Below are positions 12,042 to 23,153 of a DNA stretch of 64,000 nucleotides, piece by piece. The DNA is from Setoptus koraiensis (taxonomy: Eukaryota > Arthropoda). The notes beneath the pieces are model-generated. The model was not told the origin of the DNA and made no database searches. It saw only the letters and a program-made list of their open reading frames with translations. Both the position numbers and the translations under genes were made by a program. The stretch spans positions 2,790,001 to 2,854,000 of the forward strand of contig CM106585.1 of assembly GCA_048013815.1 (NCBI GenBank). The letters run 5' to 3'. Numbering within the stretch: position 1 is the stretch's first letter; every line of letters starts with the position of its first letter.

Positions 12042-13494
12042 GCGGATATTGGGCCATTTCGAGGGAGCGAGAGCGTTTCGAAGCTCGAATTGGCTCGGGC
12101 CAGCGACCGAGCCTCCATCGAGCTTCGAGACGCCACTGTGCCGCTGAAATGAATCGCACTTGGTATCGGTTGTACTGCAGTGGAGTGAGCAACGGCACAG
12201 TGGCGCCAAGAGCAATCAAACGTATAATTGCCATTTGTCTGTGCCATTTGCATGGCCTCCATTTAACATTATACATTTCGGTGGGGAGCGCGCGCTCGAG
12301 AGATCTCGCTCAAGAGATTAGTGCCAACGGGGCCCCATTGAGGCCATTGGCTGGCCGGCTGCTGGCGATTGTTGTAAGCCGATTTGCGCGCCAGTGCGGC
12401 CAGCAGCTCATTCAAATTGACTTAGCGACTTTAGCCGCACCGTTACCAGTGCACCGTTACCAATTGGGCGAGCGGCAAACGAACGGGGGCCCAGCTATCG
12501 ATTTTATCATTAGAAAAATAATAACACAATTGGCCGCTGAATGACACGAACTGTTTTTGTGTGCCCGATCGATAGCGCGCTCGTTGTGTCGAATTGGCTT
12601 GTGGCAAACGAATGCAAACAAGCGCTCGAAGAAGCGGGGGTGGGCGCCGATATTTCATTGGCGTTCATTGGCCTGGGCCGGCGCGCTGGTCAAGCCAGCA
12701 ATCGAGTCGGAGTGGCGCTCTCGAGCTGGTCGGCCGGCAACTGGCGCTCGCCACTGAGACAAACTAGTGAGGCGTGAAGAGCCAGCCCGCAGCTCGTGAG
12801 GCCCGTGTGTAACTGGCCCCGCAAGACGCACAACTTGTGCGGCACAAGATTTGCCCAAGATGCAACATGGGGCCCATGTTACACGGGGCCCACAACGGCG
12901 GGCCACAAACGCTTGGCTCGAATGCTCGAGTCGAGCTGCTCGGCAGAAGCAGCATAAAGTAGCATGTTGCTGCCGGTTGCAACATCAATTGTATCGCTAT
13001 TGTTGCGGGCCCCACTGGGCTGGCCAGCGCCCGAAATCAAATTTATCTTATCTGGCAAGTTGTACACACGACTAATACGAGCGCAATATCACAATATTTA
13101 TCCCTGCTGTTCTCAAGCAGCATCCGCATAAACATAAATATCGGCCCATTTGTGCACACCATCGTGTGTGCCTCACAAATGAATGTATATTTATCCTGGC
13201 CACTGTTTATCTGGCTGCGATCGCTTGCATTGTCAGCGGCTCGCCGGCACCGCAGCAGCGCCGCCGGTTGCCAGTGGCAGCGAGCTGCGATTTCTGCCCC
13301 TCAGCACAGTCAGCGCTCGACGGGGCCCCAACGGCTCGCCGGGATAACAAATTGATTATTGTACGCATCTGAGTGCAGTATCTTTCGGCACAGCTACACT
13401 GTTTTGTGTGTTTACAGACAACAATGCCAGTTGGCCGGCCCAAAATGATCTATATTGTCGCGTGGATATGACGACTTGCACTGATGACAGTCGC

Positions 13495-13623
13495 AAACAA
13501 CAACGGCAGCAACAACAACAACAACAACGACGACGACAACAACGACAACAGCGACAACAGCGCCAACAACGACAACATCAACAACGACGACAACAACAAC
13601 GACAACAACGACGACAACGACAG
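13495..13623. repeat. CAA/CGA-rich trinucleotide tract
   Basis: About 130 bases of CAA, CAG, CGA and CGC triplets. All three plus-strand frames give Gln/Arg, Asn/Asp or Thr homopolymer-like peptides; there is no gene context, so I treat it as an imperfect microsatellite. Confidence 0.8.
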
Positions 13624-14183
13624 CATCACTGAGCTGCTGCTGTTGTCGGTGGTGCTGCTGTTGTTGTCGCTGTTGTGGGTGCCCCAGTTTTAGTTGCTGC
13701 GCCAACTATTGAGTGGGCAGTCGTAACTGCACTGCAGTGGCATTGTTGTTGCTCGTCACAATCAATCAGCGGTCAGCGGTCACAGGCTGCACTGGCGCCA
13801 AGTTAACAGATATGATACGAGAGGTCGCGGCGCGACAAACAAATACCCTAATCTCGTCGCTAATCTGCCCGCGCCGCTGATTCAATATAATCTGTGCGGC
13901 CGCCGACGCGCCCGCCAGAGGTGGCCGCTGTGGGCCGAGCATATGCCGTCGGCCAGCCGAGCATCGGCCGGCGCCTCACGAGCATCGGCCGGCGCCTCAG
14001 GTTAGAAGGGGCGTAATTATGTGGGGCCCGGTCAAGTGGCCTCCGACAGAAAAGCAAGCTCCGGCGGAGAGTGTGTGTGCCGTTGTGGCGCATTCGTGGC
14101 GCTCGGGCCCGCCACTCAAGCACCGCGACTCCGCCGAATGTCCGCCGAAGAGCGGCGAGCAAAAGTTGCCTGCCACTCTAATG

Positions 14184-14207
14184 ATCTCGCTCGCTCGCTC
14201 GCTCGCT
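14184..14207. repeat. (CTCG)n microsatellite
   Basis: About six CTCG/TCGC units followed by a T run. Confidence 0.8.
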
Positions 14208-15507
14208 TTTTTTCGTTATTCTCTCCTTCCGGTTCCGGTTCAATTGATGTCGTTGGCGCCGTCGTCAATCATGCGCTACACAGACTCTTGCCCGACTCAC
14301 AAAACAGACTCTTGGCAGACTTGTAACACTGGCGGCACAACCGTGACACACCCGCGACATACAGCGCCAACTGGCCCAGTGGCAGATGCTTGCAATGGGC
14401 CCCATATAATAGCAATAATCTCGTATAATCTTATGGGGCCAGCAAAATAGGGCCGAGCACGGATTAGAATGGGGAAAGCAGTGTTGTTGGCGTTGCTCAA
14501 AAGTGCCCAGAGAAACACTTTGCGCCGAGAGCTGGCCCCTGTTGGCCGCTTCAATGCTGCAACTGACGGGCAGCAACATTAACAATTGGCCCCCCATTAA
14601 ATCGCGCACAGTTGCATCGCGCTCACTGACGGTCACTGACGCAACGAGCACAACATTACACATATATCTATATATTACATAACATGATACGCGTTGTAAA
14701 ACTTGATATTGTTGCTATCTTGAGCTGGCTGGCCGACTGACCGGCCGACAGGCTGGCTGGCTGGCAAACAAAAATCGCCAAAGCAAGCGCCCAATAATAA
14801 TACTAACAGCAATAATGATATTGGCCCCTGTATGCAGATGTGAGGCCCAAAGATTGATCGTTTTGGGCCGTTGTCGTTGTGTGTGTTGCCGTTGTGTGTG
14901 TGTGTGTGTGTGTTGTCGTTGTGTGCGTTGCCTGGTGCTTTGGCTGGCCGGTGGCGATTGGGCGCATGTGGCAACAGCAAATCTCTCGCCACACTCAAAA
15001 CACTTGACGTGTGATGTAACTGACCAGTGGCCAGCGCTCATCGTGGGCCCACAAGTCGGCGCTAAATGGCGCCGCCAACAGCAAACATTACATAACATTG
15101 TACAACATTACATAACATTGCACGATGATAGCGACATGATGGCTTGATAATGCACACGAGATACCATCGCTCGTGATTTAGTTATCAATGATTGCCGTTG
15201 TTCATTGCGCATCTATGATAATGATCACGCTCGCAAACAATCTCACTGGGGCCGCCTCTTTACGAGCCCATTTAGAAGCCTCGATGCGAGCCTCTCTACA
15301 GGCCTCGATGCCAGCCTCTTTGCGAGCCTCCTCACGAGCCTCGATACCTAGCTCTCGTTGTGGCTGGCCCAATGCGCTGGCCACTGTCGCCTAGCTCGGG
15401 GCCACCGGATAATTCGTTTCGGTTGATTGGGGCGGCAGGAATTATTTACACATTTATTATTCAGATTCAATAATCGGCAGTATCGAGTCTGTTGCGCGCG
15501 TCCCACA

Positions 15508-15570
15508 ACTTGTGAGTCTCGCGACTTGTGGGTCTCGCGACTTGTGGGTCTCGCGACTTGTGGGTCTCAC
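15508..15570. repeat. 16-bp tandem repeat, four copies (ACTTGTGGGTCTCGCG)
   Basis: Four head-to-tail 16-bp units; the first has A for G at one position and the last ends in CAC. The copies are otherwise identical, suggesting recent expansion. The TCTCGCGA between units matches a palindrome found in some metazoan promoters. Confidence 0.9.
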
Positions 15571-17298
15571 AAGCTCGGCACGAGTGTGGCGAGATTGCAG
15601 CGCGCGACACAACAATCAATCACCGGCACTGGTCGCTCATTTATCGTTGTGTATCCCGATGAGTCCGGCCGGTCACTGCCGATATCACAGTGATAATGGC
15701 GCCGGCCCGGTTGTGGCTGGCGCGATATCATCACAAAATTGATGGTCGATACAGGCCCAGTGACTTACTGGCGGTGAGCCTTGCCAAGGTATTCGCTGCA
15801 ACGGCCTCCGACATGCGCCCTCTGTGCAAAATGATCACCAGCCACCGAAACAATCATCAACGAGGCCACCATTCATCATTCTTAATTTGTACAAACGGCC
15901 TAGACAAATGGCGCCAACTTGCACTTTGGTGCTTCAAAAAGTTCATTTGGGGCCCAGCGAGGCCCGGCGAGGTCCAGCGATGTCCAGCGAGGGGCCCAAA
16001 TGAGCGACGCACAGTGGCACAGCTATGATTGGTGTGTCGTCGTGGTGCTCGCTCGAGCACAGCATCCACTGCGGCCCGATTGGCCTCACCATCGGATCGG
16101 GCCGGCGGAACACCGCCGCGCAGGCGGATTATTGGGGCAGTGGGTCATCAGGGCAGCGGGCCGTCGGAGTGCGGCTCCGTCGGGCATTAGGTCCATTAGT
16201 GTGTGGCGCCGATCATTGATTATTGGCCATTATTATTATTATTATTATCGTATGTGGGCGGCGAATCGCAGCGCGCCAACTTGCGATGCCCGCTGTTCGG
16301 CGTGAGCGCCGCAAGATGGCCAAAGTGATTACTCGTGCTGGCAACCAGCATACGCACGGTGCTGCCACCACCAGTACGATTGCCGTGAATAATTACGCAA
16401 CAAGCCCGATATAATGTGACGACAGCATACACGCCATGTGACACAGTGTGACTCACAATTGTGACACGGAATTTCGGGGGCCTCTAATCATTTGAGTGCA
16501 ATGTGACATTGCCAACGTGACGTTGTGCCAATGTCTAACGAGAATAACGGTTCAGCTCGTCGATTATATTGTCAGCATCTGGCTAGTCGGTGCGTTGGGG
16601 CCCGCCGCTCGCTGTTCAGAGGGGCGAGCGTGTCATCATTGGTGCGGTTGGCGTCACCTTCGCTCTTTGATTTCGCCTTTTTGTGCCCCCATCAAATAAC
16701 GGCCAAGCTCGCCTTTCACCGTTGGCTGCCTGCCAGTCGCTCGCCAGTCGCTCGCCAGTTGCTTGCGCGAATGTTTGCTCGTGCAAATGCTCATTCATGC
16801 ATTTGGCCACTTGTCAAGCCGAGTCGCTTGATGAGACTTGATGCGACAGCCCGAGACAACAGATCAAACATTGAGATATTTTGCTATTTGTGTTTGTCTC
16901 ATAATTAATGGCGTCTAATTAATCGTCGTGTCGAAACGGAGCGGGCGCCATCTTGAGCGGCTGCATGGAGGCTGCAAGTGGGCACAGCTGCCGCTGCCAC
17001 CACCGCTTATCGGACGGCACACACGGCAACCGTGCGGATGCGGGTGCCCCAACAGCCGAACGGGCCTCAGCGCCGCAGAACGGGGCCCCGGTTGAGCGGG
17101 CGAGTCCATCTATCGGCAGAGCGGTGGCAACTTCAACTGCAGCAGCCAGTCGCTGGACCGGTCTAGTGCGCAACCCCAACAGTGCGCCCGTTTTGCCCAA
17201 ATCTCGGCTAATCTCGGATCAATTGTGCCCCACTCCGCTCCTCCTGTAGGCCAACTGCGGAGGCTCCACAGTTCGCGGTAACGCTAGCGCCTCCCCCC

Positions 17299-17322
17299 CA
17301 CACACACACACACACACACACA
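17299..17322. repeat. (CA)n microsatellite
   Basis: About 12 uninterrupted CA units after a run of C. Confidence 0.9.
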
Positions 17323-18178
17323 TACCGCCGATGTAACATCTGAGTGGGCTATTACGTAACTTGTGAGTCTGTCCACTTGTGTCGTGGTGGGGCGCGTTGC
17401 AACTTGCACCCGTCGAGCAAGCAGCAACTTTATTATTAAATGAGGGCGCCACCTATTGCCATCGCCAACTGGCTGCTTTGGGGCCCAACAGCTTAATTAG
17501 AATGATGGTAATCTGAGGGTGGTGCGATAATTGATTTCTAGCAGCGCTCTTGTAACACTGAGTTAAGTGTTAGAAGGGAGCCACTGGAGCAACTTGAGGC
17601 CGAGCAACTGAATGAGCCAACTGGATGGAAATGTCGCCATTTTGGCGCACTCGTTGTTTGCCCGCAATCCGCAAGCAAACAAACGTTGCTAGTTGCGCAA
17701 TCGTTGAGCACAAAATCGCTGGCGCCTCCTCAAAAACGACACCAATATATAATATAATGTTGTGAGACACACACACACTGGCAAACAATGGCAATAATTG
17801 CCAAGATTATTGGTTTGGTGGCCGCTCTCAAATGCGCAGCTAATGAAGTCGCGCCAGCAATGAGGTCCCACGTACACTGCCGACAATAGAATGTCATTGT
17901 TTCAGTCATATCAGTGTCGTTAGTCGCTCGTGCGGCCACTAACGAGATAGTTGCCGAGTTAACTGGCAAATGATCGATCGCTAATGAATTCTGGCTCTAT
18001 TTTCGAAGCTTGCAACTTGCAAGTTGCGAGCCGATTTGCTCTGGCAAGCTTGCCAGATATCGCCTGACATTCTCAGTCTGAGATTCTGTGCCCATTCACG
18101 AGCGCGCGCGGAACGGGGGCGCAAGTTCACAATTCGCGCCACACTTGTTATAATGATGATAAGCATCTCTCACTCGCC

Positions 18179-18200
18179 GTCTCTCTCTCTCTCTCTCTCC
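18179..18200. repeat. (CT)n microsatellite
   Basis: About ten CT units. Confidence 0.85.
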
Positions 18201-19021
18201 GTTTTATCTGATGACACAAAATTGATTAACTATGACACTAAATAAGCGTTCGTTGTTGACAACAGTGTTAATGATCGGTCGGTTAGCCGTTGCGCAATGG
18301 CTGGGGCCCCGCACAAGTCTGGCAGTCTCGCACGAGTCTGGGGCCTCGCACGAGCGTGCTGGCCTCGAGTCAGCGGGCCAGCTTAGGTGAGTGAACCAGT
18401 GAACCCGCGATGACTCACACCAGTGCCAGCAAAAACGCCTGCCTCGCCAGGTTGAGCCTCCGTGGGGCCCACATATCCTATCCATGGAGTCCACAGTGAA
18501 GAGTCTGTGGTATGCGGGGCCCCTTTCGGGGCCCGCTGCAGCGCTAACGAGTGTCTGCCGGCTGCCAATTGCGAACGGGCAATTGGGCATTGGAAGCGAG
18601 CAGATCGATGAATAATTTGGAGAGCTGGCAAATCAGAGGGATCAATAATAATGTTGCAACGGGGGCCCATCGGATGTGCCGTTTGACTTGTGCCGTTAAA
18701 CAGTTTAGCTTTGGCCGGCTCCCGGCGCCCGTTTGAACACAAGTCGCTGGCTGTAATGAGGCTCTCAGTATGACAAGCGTGACGCGAAACTTTTGCGGCC
18801 AACGAGACTCTGTTGTGGCATGGGGGGTCCGAGGGGCGAGGTTCGGGCAGCATTGGGGCGCATAGAAATGCGCCTTTATCTCTGTCTGGCGCGCGTTTTT
18901 TCGGCCTCTGTCCCTGCTGGCTCGTGTCGCTTATCTGATCGGCTCGGCCTGATATTTCAAGTTAAGTGAGGCATAAGATTTGCATGTTGCATTGTTTTGT
19001 CGTGCGAATCGCGCGACTCTC

Positions 19022-19138
19022 CTCGGCGATTCTTTACGATTCTCGGCGCCTCTTTGCCATTCTCGGCGATTCTTTGCCATTCTCGGCGATTCTTCGCCAT
19101 TCTCGGCGCTTCTTTGCCATTCTTGGCGCTTCTTTGCC
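19022..19138. repeat. 20-bp tandem repeat, about six copies (CTCGGCGATTCTTTGCCATT)
   Basis: Six head-to-tail 20-bp units with one to three changes each; the last is partial. The 20-bp period is not a multiple of three, so it shifts frame between units and is unlikely to be coding. Confidence 0.9.
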
Positions 19139-19860
19139 TCTCATCCGCAAAGAGTCGCTTGCGCCTGGTGCGCCCGACGCCCGCGATGCGCCCGATGCCC
19201 CGATGCGCCGGCAACGAGGCCATCATCATTGAGCGGCCCGGCTGAACGGCGCCCGCAAGAGCGGCAACCATTTTAAATTGTCAAGCCAGCGGCATAATGG
19301 TCGGTGAGTCGCGACTGGCTGCGGTCTCGAGCGGTCGGGTTAACCGGACCGCTCTGCCAAGACCAAACCAAAACACAGCGAATGTCGGATTAATGGAGAC
19401 AAGCCACGCGGAAGAGGCGAGAGCGTCCATTTAATTAGAGACAAGCGGCCAGACTCGAACAAAAGCCCATAAGAAATGATGTGGCCCGATGATACGAGTC
19501 GATATGATTCAAAACGATCGCATGAATAATGCGCCAAATGTGGTGAATAATGCGCCGAATGCGCTGAAAATGATATTATTATGTAATGAATTGTGCGGAT
19601 CATGCATGATAAAATCTGCCGCTCGCAGCCAGTTAATGAAAAATGTCGCCAACGTCCAGTCGGATTATCGGCCGCCACAATTGATGCCGATCGCGCACAG
19701 ATAGCGCATAGCGACGCATCAGATCAGATCGGGAGCCATAAATCACGGTTGGTTGTTTGTTTTCGGTGGCTCGCTCGTTGTTGCGTGTGGGCGCCTCAAG
19801 AGATAAGCGAAAGGGGTTAGTTTGCGCAATGGGGCCTCGGAGAGCCTCCGTTGGATTTCT

Positions 19861-19892
19861 CCGTTTACAAGCAAACGGCAGCTTGTAAACGG
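19861..19892. promoter_or_regulatory. Inverted repeat with paired forkhead-type sites
   Basis: CCGTTTACAAG and its exact complement CTTGTAAACGG are separated by 10 bases. Each arm contains TTGTAAAC, a match to the forkhead/FOXO core. It could fold as an 11-bp hairpin or bind a dimer; function is inference. Confidence 0.4.
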
Positions 19893-20693
19893 GGGAGAGA
19901 TGCAAGCGTCGGAGCGCCATCTATTCTCTGTATCATAAGAGACTCACCTTGCGCCGCGCGTTGACACTAATTCCGGTACGAACGTACAAACTGTTTCCAA
20001 TTGGGCCGATGTATCAAAGCGCGTAGACCGTTAATTTTGCAGCTCGGATTGTTATCTGACACTTGTGAGACAGGGCAGCAGTTAGTTGATTGACGTGGCG
20101 TTATTGTCTTGGCGTCGAAGCTTCGATGCTGGCCATTCGTCCATTGTTGTCTGCTCGCTGCGATGATGGCTCAATGGTGAGTGTTGTCGCCGGCGACAGC
20201 CAGCAATTGTTGCAAAGCGATGTTGTCTTGACGCTGATTGTTGGCCACACTGCGATGACACGGGATATTTGTTGTTAACTGATAGAAAAATACTATTGAG
20301 CAACTGTTTCGAGACTGTTCAATTCTTGCACAAACAGCGACAGCGATCCGACTCAATATGACGAGACGGCGGCACAGCGACCCGCTAACCCGCTATCATA
20401 GATCAAATAAGCGAAAAAATTGTGCGTGCGCGAGCGGATATATTGGTGGCACAACTTTATCCACTAGCTTGTTTCTTGAAGAGGTCGCTTCGAACGAACG
20501 GTATTTCTCGGAATTTTACGTAGCACGTGCAGATATTTCACAATTTCACAAGAGTGCTCAATTTGTGTGTGTGTGCGAGCCACTGTCGGCCGTTTGTACT
20601 GTCTGGCAAGTTACGGGCCTCAGCGGGGGGCCCCGAATTAGTTTGTGCGCACGTTGCGCACAGTGCGCATGGCACACACACAACTGCACAGGA

Positions 20694-20730
20694 GTGGGCG
20701 CTTTATCTGTGCGGATAAAGCGCTGCCCAC
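20694..20730. promoter_or_regulatory. Inverted repeat with opposed GATA sites
   Basis: GTGGGC-GCTTTATC is mirrored by GATAAAGC-GCT-GCCCAC across a short spacer, placing TTATC and GATAA face to face. This gives a 14-bp interrupted stem or a double GATA-factor site. Confidence 0.35.
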
Positions 20731-21299
20731 TGTGGTGCCCAAGTGAGCCGCAGCTGCATTGTGCAGTCACTCTAACGGTATTACAGTGCCCAACGGCAGT
20801 GATATTGCCGTCAGAACCAAGCGAAAAACCAAGCAAACCGAAGAAACGGAGCCCAGAAAAAAGGAAGCCAGAAGCTGGCAAATTGAGTGCAAGTTGACGA
20901 TCGAGCGAGCGAACGCGCGGGGGCGTACGGCGCATCTGTCGCCAGGGTTGCCGTGGAGCGGCCCGAGGAGAAGCGCGGAGGGGGAGAGCTGGAAAAAAGC
21001 AATTGTCGTCGATTGATAGAGAGTCGGTGTCAGAGAATCGATAGAGAATTGATAGAGTCGCGCTACTCGTTTCGACGCCGCCGCCAGCCATCGTCAAGTG
21101 TTCGCAGGTATTTGCATCGTTAGCTGTGAGTGAATGATGATCCCGTTTTGATTTGGGGGCGCGATAACGCCCGATATGCAATTCGCGAGGCTAAATTGCG
21201 CACTGTGTTGTTGTAAATTGTAAATGCGGCCCCCGATGGCGGACAAGTGCAATGGGACAGCGACCGAGGCGCACAATTTACAACACAATTTACTGCGCC

Positions 21300-21371
21300 G
21301 CGAATTGTGCTGCGAATTTCGTCGCGAATTGTGCCGCGAATTGTGCCGCGAATTTCGTCGCGAATTGTGCG
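21300..21371. repeat. 12-bp tandem repeat, six copies (GCGAATTGTGCC / GCGAATTTCGTC)
   Basis: Six 12-bp units of two alternating subtypes, giving a higher-order pattern. The second and fifth units are the TTTCGTC type. Confidence 0.9.
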
Positions 21372-21751
21372 CATTGGGCCCCGCGATTGTGCACCACTAG
21401 CGCACTTTAACAAGTGATACAACTCGGCGGCGCTGGAAATTGGCGGCGCAGGTCGGCGCGTCCTTCGGGCCAATGAATACATTTGCATCAATCATGCCAT
21501 GATTACAAAACGACAGCCAGAAGACAGTTGCATGACAAGTCGCATACAACTTGTACGATGCAAGTGAGCGAGAACTCGGCCAACGGTGAGCAAGCGAGCG
21601 GCCATTGTTCCGATCGCGTTGATTCGGACTGATCGCTGATGCGCCGATATCGACACAGCTCAAACGACCAAACGATGAGCCGTCCGGCGCGACGGATAAA
21701 CAATGAGACAATCGCGTCGCCGAGTGGAGCGCGCCAGAATCTGAGCTTCAG

Positions 21752-21839
21752 ACTCTCCGATTATGAGATTCTCCGATTATGAGATTCTCCGATTATGAGA
21801 TTCTCCTATTATGAGATTCTCAGACTATCAGATTGTGAG
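21752..21839. repeat. 16-bp tandem repeat, five and a half copies (ATTCTCCGATTATGAG)
   Basis: Head-to-tail 16-bp units; the second and third are identical, and the last ones decay (CTATTATGAG, AGACTATCAG). Confidence 0.9.
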
Positions 21840-22124
21840 CCAGAGTCGGACTGGTCAGCGGCAGTTTTGCGGTGGCCCGATTCTGCAGAGTAGGCGCATT
21901 TTGCCGCTGAGATCTCAGTGACGATCTCAGTGAGATCGCACAAACGAGGCACAAAATCGAAGCGGCCCAAATCAAATGTTGACCAATGCAGCAACCAGTG
22001 CCCATTGTCTCAAGCTTGCATCGTTTTATTTTGATTGCTCGCCTATTATTACTTGGCTATTATTAGTGTGTATGGTTAACTATAACTATTACATAACTAC
22101 GACTATAACTACTATTACTATTGC

Positions 22125-22886
22125 TCATTGTTTGGCCCGGCTGACAGGCCGATTGTGCGGCGCTTGTGGCTGTCGGCTGGCGACGGTCTGCTCCGACAGG
22201 TCGCTGTCTCTGTTGAACTTGAACATTGCCTGGCACGTCGAATACAATTTAAATAGATTTCGCTGTTGCTCAAAGTTCAACTGTTGGCCCAGCAATTGTC
22301 GCCTGGGGTCCATTTCATCGGGGCTCCTCTTGCGCCTCGTTTGGGCCTCTTGTGGGCTCGTGGCGGGCTGTTGTCTGGCCAGATTGTTTTCGAACTGGCC
22401 GAAGATGGCGCCACAAGCGTGCTCAATTTGACGCGCCAAACGCTCTTGTTCGTATCTCAGCAGGGCCGTATTAATCAATGATCTCAGCGCGTCCTGATTG
22501 GACATCTCCTCGAGCCAGTGACTGTAGTCCAAATCGACTGTGTATTTGAGCGGATGACTATCTAGGGCATTTAGATCGTCGTCATTAGTGTTTGAGTCAG
22601 CGTCGACAACGACAAGGCGCTGGTTTGTTTGCGATTGTTGCTGTTGTTGCTGTTGTCGCTGTTGGTTGGGTTGTTGTTGTTGGTTGGGCTGTTGTTGTTG
22701 GTTCGGCTGAGTGTCGTCCGTGGTCTTGAGAAGTCCCTGTTCGTATTCTGCTCTTTGTTGTTGCAAGTGCTTTGTAAACGAGTTCAACATCTCTAAATTA
22801 AGCTCATCGTTGGCCATGACACGCTTGCCCGTTTGCGTTTGCATTGTGACGCCAACAATGAACAATAACAGCACCATGCGCTTCAT
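22125..22886 (-). CDS. Secreted, dibasic-cleavable precursor protein (253 aa), family not recognised
   Basis: I start at the ATG at 22886 because it gives a standard signal peptide (MKRMVLLLFIVGVTMQTQTG); an in-frame ATG at 22940 would add 18 residues before it. The mature part has a Gln-rich spacer of QPNQQQ units (about residues 60-85), then a conserved-looking helical block (LDYSHWLEEMSNQDALRSLI, about 120-140), a lone Cys in HACGAIFGQF, a strong furin/prohormone site RRKR, and a C-terminal block with the second Cys (YSTCQAMFKF). Two Cys flanking an RxKR site suggest a proprotein cut into two chains that could be disulphide-linked. I cannot assign it to a known neuropeptide or hormone family. 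A minus-strand TATA-like box lies at 23146-23153. Confidence 0.65.
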   Translation of the reverse strand: MKRMVLLLFIVGVTMQTQTGKRVMANDELNLEMLNSFTKHLQQQRAEYEQGLLKTTDDTQPNQQQQPNQQQQPNQQRQQQQQQQSQTNQRLVVVDADSNTNDDDLNALDSHPLKYTVDLDYSHWLEEMSNQDALRSLINTALLRYEQERLARQIEHACGAIFGQFENNLARQQPATSPQEAQTRRKRSPDEMDPRRQLLGQQLNFEQQRNLFKLYSTCQAMFKFNRDSDLSEQTVASRQPQAPHNRPVSRAKQ

Positions 22887-23145
22887 CGCGAATCGAGCAA
22901 ATTTCAAGCAAATTCCAAACAAATCCAAGCTCGTATCCAAGCAAATCTGCCAGCTATTGACCTCACTCTGTCTGGATGATGTTGCTTAGCAACGCGGCTC
23001 CAACAAGATGCTGACAATTGTGCTGCTGTCCGACAGAAATTGCTGCGATCGTCGTGTCTATTTCAAATAGACTTCAAATAATTTGTGCGTGTGCGTCGAT
23101 CACTTTGTTTCTACATTGGCGGCCGTTTTGCACCTGTGCAGGTCG

Positions 23146-23153
23146 TATTTATA
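23146..23153 (-). promoter_or_regulatory. Putative TATA box for the secreted precursor gene
   Basis: TATAAATA on the minus strand, about 260 bases upstream of the chosen ATG. This would give a 5' UTR near 230 bases; an unseen leader intron is possible. Confidence 0.35.

Larger units (their letters stand above)
10208..22124. other. Gene-poor stretch (about 11.9 kb): short tandem repeats, GGGCCC motifs, palindromes
   Basis: I find no open frame with protein-like composition, recognisable domain or credible splice set here. The frames that exist are short, overlap on both strands and are rich in Arg/Ala/Ser as expected from GC-rich non-coding DNA. The stretch holds microsatellites, several 9-20 bp tandem repeats (listed separately), about two dozen GGGCCC hexamers, a TACGTA palindrome at 12020 and forkhead/GATA-type inverted repeats at 19861 and 20694. 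It may be the upstream regulatory region of the LRR gene (minus strand) or a large intron of a gene not resolved here. Confidence 0.5.

Noticed and set aside
13408-13705. Gln/Arg-rich plus frame and Val-rich minus frame
   Set aside because: Products of an imperfect CAA/CGA microsatellite; no signal peptide, no neighbouring exons.
15508-15570. CRISPR-like repeat array
   Set aside because: The 16-bp units are head to tail with no unique spacers, and the DNA is eukaryotic; it is a minisatellite.
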